NCBI GenBank assembly: GCA_031270925.1
Contig: JAISWY010000191.1
Coordinates: 1-8,260 of the forward strand
DNA from: Candidatus Symbiothrix sp.
GTDB lineage: Bacteria; Bacteroidota; Bacteroidia; Bacteroidales; Azobacteroidaceae
DNA: 8,260 nucleotides
Direction: 5' to 3'
This document shows, in pieces, positions 7,472 to 8,260 of the stretch. The notes under the pieces were generated by a model. That model saw nothing but the letters and a program-made list of their open reading frames with translations. It did no database searches and was not told where the DNA came from. A program made the translations under genes and the position numbers. Each line of letters opens with the position of its first letter. Position 1 is the first letter of the stretch.

Positions 7472-8164
7472 ATGGCAAAGAAAACACAAGAGAGCGCGCC
7501 CGCACAAGTAGAAAAAAATGTAGGCGAGATTCTGTCAAAAACCGATCAATTTGTAGATAAATACTTGAAACAGACGATTGTTGCTATCGCAGCAGTTATT
7601 GTAATCGTTGTTGGTATTTTTGCATTCCACCGTTATTATTTAGTTCCGAAAGCGCAAGAAGCGAACACGGCGATTTTTCCGGCGCAAAATTATTACGCAT
7701 CCCAACAATGGGAGTTGGCTTTGAACGGCGACAGTATCGGCAATATCGGATTTTTGGACGTAATAGACGAGTTTGGCGGAACACCCGCGGGCAACTTGGC
7801 AAAAGCCTACGCCGGCATTTGCGAATACAATTTGAAAGATTATGAAGCCGCCCGCAAACATTTGAAAAGCTACAGCGGAAAAGATCAACTGTTTGCCGCA
7901 CAAGTGATTGGCGCCATTGGCGACTGCGACGCCAATTTGGGTGATTTGGCAAGCGCCGCCTCTCAATTCGATAAAGCAGCCTCGAAAGCGAACAGTTCGC
8001 TGTTGAGTCCGGTTTATTTGAATAAAGCCGCATTGGTTTACGAACGCTTGGGCAATTACAAAAAAGCCTTGGAAGCATATCAAACCATCCAATCGAACTA
8101 TCCTCAATCGCAGGAAGCCGCGTCGGTAGATAAAAATATCGAACGGGCGAAAGCATCGTTATAA
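7472..8164 (+). CDS. Single-pass membrane protein with periplasmic TPR repeats (YfgM-like)
   Basis: The 230-residue product has a charged N-terminal cytoplasmic segment (1-33), one strongly hydrophobic helix (about 34-56, QTIVAIAAVIVIVVGIFAF) and a soluble helical domain. Three TPR-like units can be seen near 107-135 (KAYAGICEYNLKDYEAARKHL), 141-174 and 180-211 (YLNKAALVYERLGNYKKALEAY). An uncleaved anchor followed by TPRs resembles the YfgM/TPR_21 family, in which E. coli YfgM associates with the SecYEG translocon and periplasmic chaperones. That precise role is not shown for this protein; TPRs only indicate protein-protein contact. It has its own promoter, divergent from the CoA-transferase gene, and its stop codon is 50 bases before a tRNA-Tyr gene. 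Long open frames on the opposite strand are codon-usage shadows. ATG 7472 fits the promoter spacing and the Lys-rich start. Confidence 0.85.
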   Translation: MAKKTQESAPAQVEKNVGEILSKTDQFVDKYLKQTIVAIAAVIVIVVGIFAFHRYYLVPKAQEANTAIFPAQNYYASQQWELALNGDSIGNIGFLDVIDEFGGTPAGNLAKAYAGICEYNLKDYEAARKHLKSYSGKDQLFAAQVIGAIGDCDANLGDLASAASQFDKAASKANSSLLSPVYLNKAALVYERLGNYKKALEAYQTIQSNYPQSQEAASVDKNIERAKASL

Positions 8165-8171
8165 GAAAAAA

Positions 8172-8203
8172 TTTGGCGGGTTCAAAGAAAAAACGTATCT
8201 TTG
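8172..8203 (+). promoter_or_regulatory. Predicted promoter of tRNA-Tyr
   Basis: TTTG (8172-8175), 20 bases, then TATCTTTG (8196-8203) is a full match to the Bacteroidetes TTTG/TAnnTTTG consensus. The -7 element ends 11 bases before the mature tRNA 5' end, so the start would fall within a few bases of it, leaving a very short precursor leader. It overlaps the hairpin at 8176-8210. Confidence 0.7.
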
Positions 8204-8210
8204 TACCCGC
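8176..8210. terminator. Long hairpin after the TPR gene, possible terminator or operator
   Basis: GCGGGT-T-CAAAGA (8176-8188) pairs with TCTTTG-T-ACCCGC (8198-8210): 12 pairs with a single T-T mismatch around a 9-base loop. It begins 11 bases after the TPR gene stop codon, the usual place for a terminator. On the plus strand no T-tract follows. On the minus strand the hairpin is followed by C-AAA-TTTTTT, a better terminator tail. Because the tRNA promoter -7 element lies in its right arm, an operator role is also possible. The structure is clear, the function is not. Confidence 0.5.
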
Positions 8211-8214
8211 TTCC

Positions 8215-8260
8215 GGGCAGTTACCAGAGTGGCCAAATGGGGCTGACTGTAACTCAGCTG
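8215..8260 (+). tRNA. tRNA-Tyr (anticodon GTA), 3' part outside window
   Basis: Folding by eye gives acceptor 5' strand GGGCAGT (8215-8221), T8-A9, D stem CCA/TGG (8224-8226 with 8238-8240), and an anticodon stem GCTGA/TCAGC (8242-8246 with 8254-8258). The seven-base loop CTGTAAC carries anticodon GTA at 8249-8251, which reads tyrosine codons. The long variable arm expected of a bacterial class II tRNA-Tyr, the T arm and the 3' acceptor strand lie beyond the window. Confidence 0.93.

Noticed and set aside
7596..8156. Two long overlapping open frames on the minus strand opposite the TPR gene (186 and 155 codons).
   Set aside because: They overlap each other and lie wholly antisense to a gene with clear TPR repeats and a membrane helix. 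Their translations are rich in Arg, Cys and Phe with no recognisable motif, which fits shadow frames from codon bias.

Overview
The window looks like a chromosomal segment from a Bacteroidota bacterium, most likely of the order Bacteroidales. Four things point there: an adjacent SusC/SusD outer-membrane pair, lipoproteins with acidic residues just after the lipobox cysteine, start codons without Shine-Dalgarno sequences in A/T-rich surroundings, and several intergenic copies of the Bacteroidetes promoter pattern (TTTG-like -33 element, 19-21 bases, TAnnTTTG -7 element). The genus cannot be told from this sequence.

Layout. Positions 1-5655 hold, on the minus strand, a compact operon transcribed from right to left: susC-like TonB-dependent transporter (2476-5655), susD-like lipoprotein (723-2468, 7 bases after susC), and the first 232 codons of a tandem-IPT surface glycan-binding-type lipoprotein (1-698, running off the left edge). 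This is the outer-membrane binding and import part of a polysaccharide utilization locus. No glycoside hydrolase, lyase or regulator lies in the window, so the glycan cannot be named. The 170-base gap 5656-5825 holds a strong intrinsic terminator for the gene upstream, the probable susC promoter, an unexpected consensus promoter facing the other way, and a pair of 16-base direct repeats.

Positions 5826-7319 (minus) encode a full-length succinate/acetate-type CoA-transferase of the acetyl-CoA hydrolase/transferase family, a housekeeping fermentation enzyme with its own promoter and terminator. It is probably functionally independent of the glycan operon. A 152-base divergent promoter region follows, then a plus-strand gene (7472-8164) for a single-pass membrane protein with TPR repeats. 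Only 50 bases later a tRNA-Tyr(GUA) gene begins. It is cut by the window end, and its promoter is embedded in a near-perfect 35-base hairpin.

Overall the gene content is ordinary for Bacteroidales. The most interesting material is regulatory: promoter elements overlapping terminator-like hairpins at two gene junctions, and a possible antisense promoter behind the CoA-transferase gene. I found no convincing new system.
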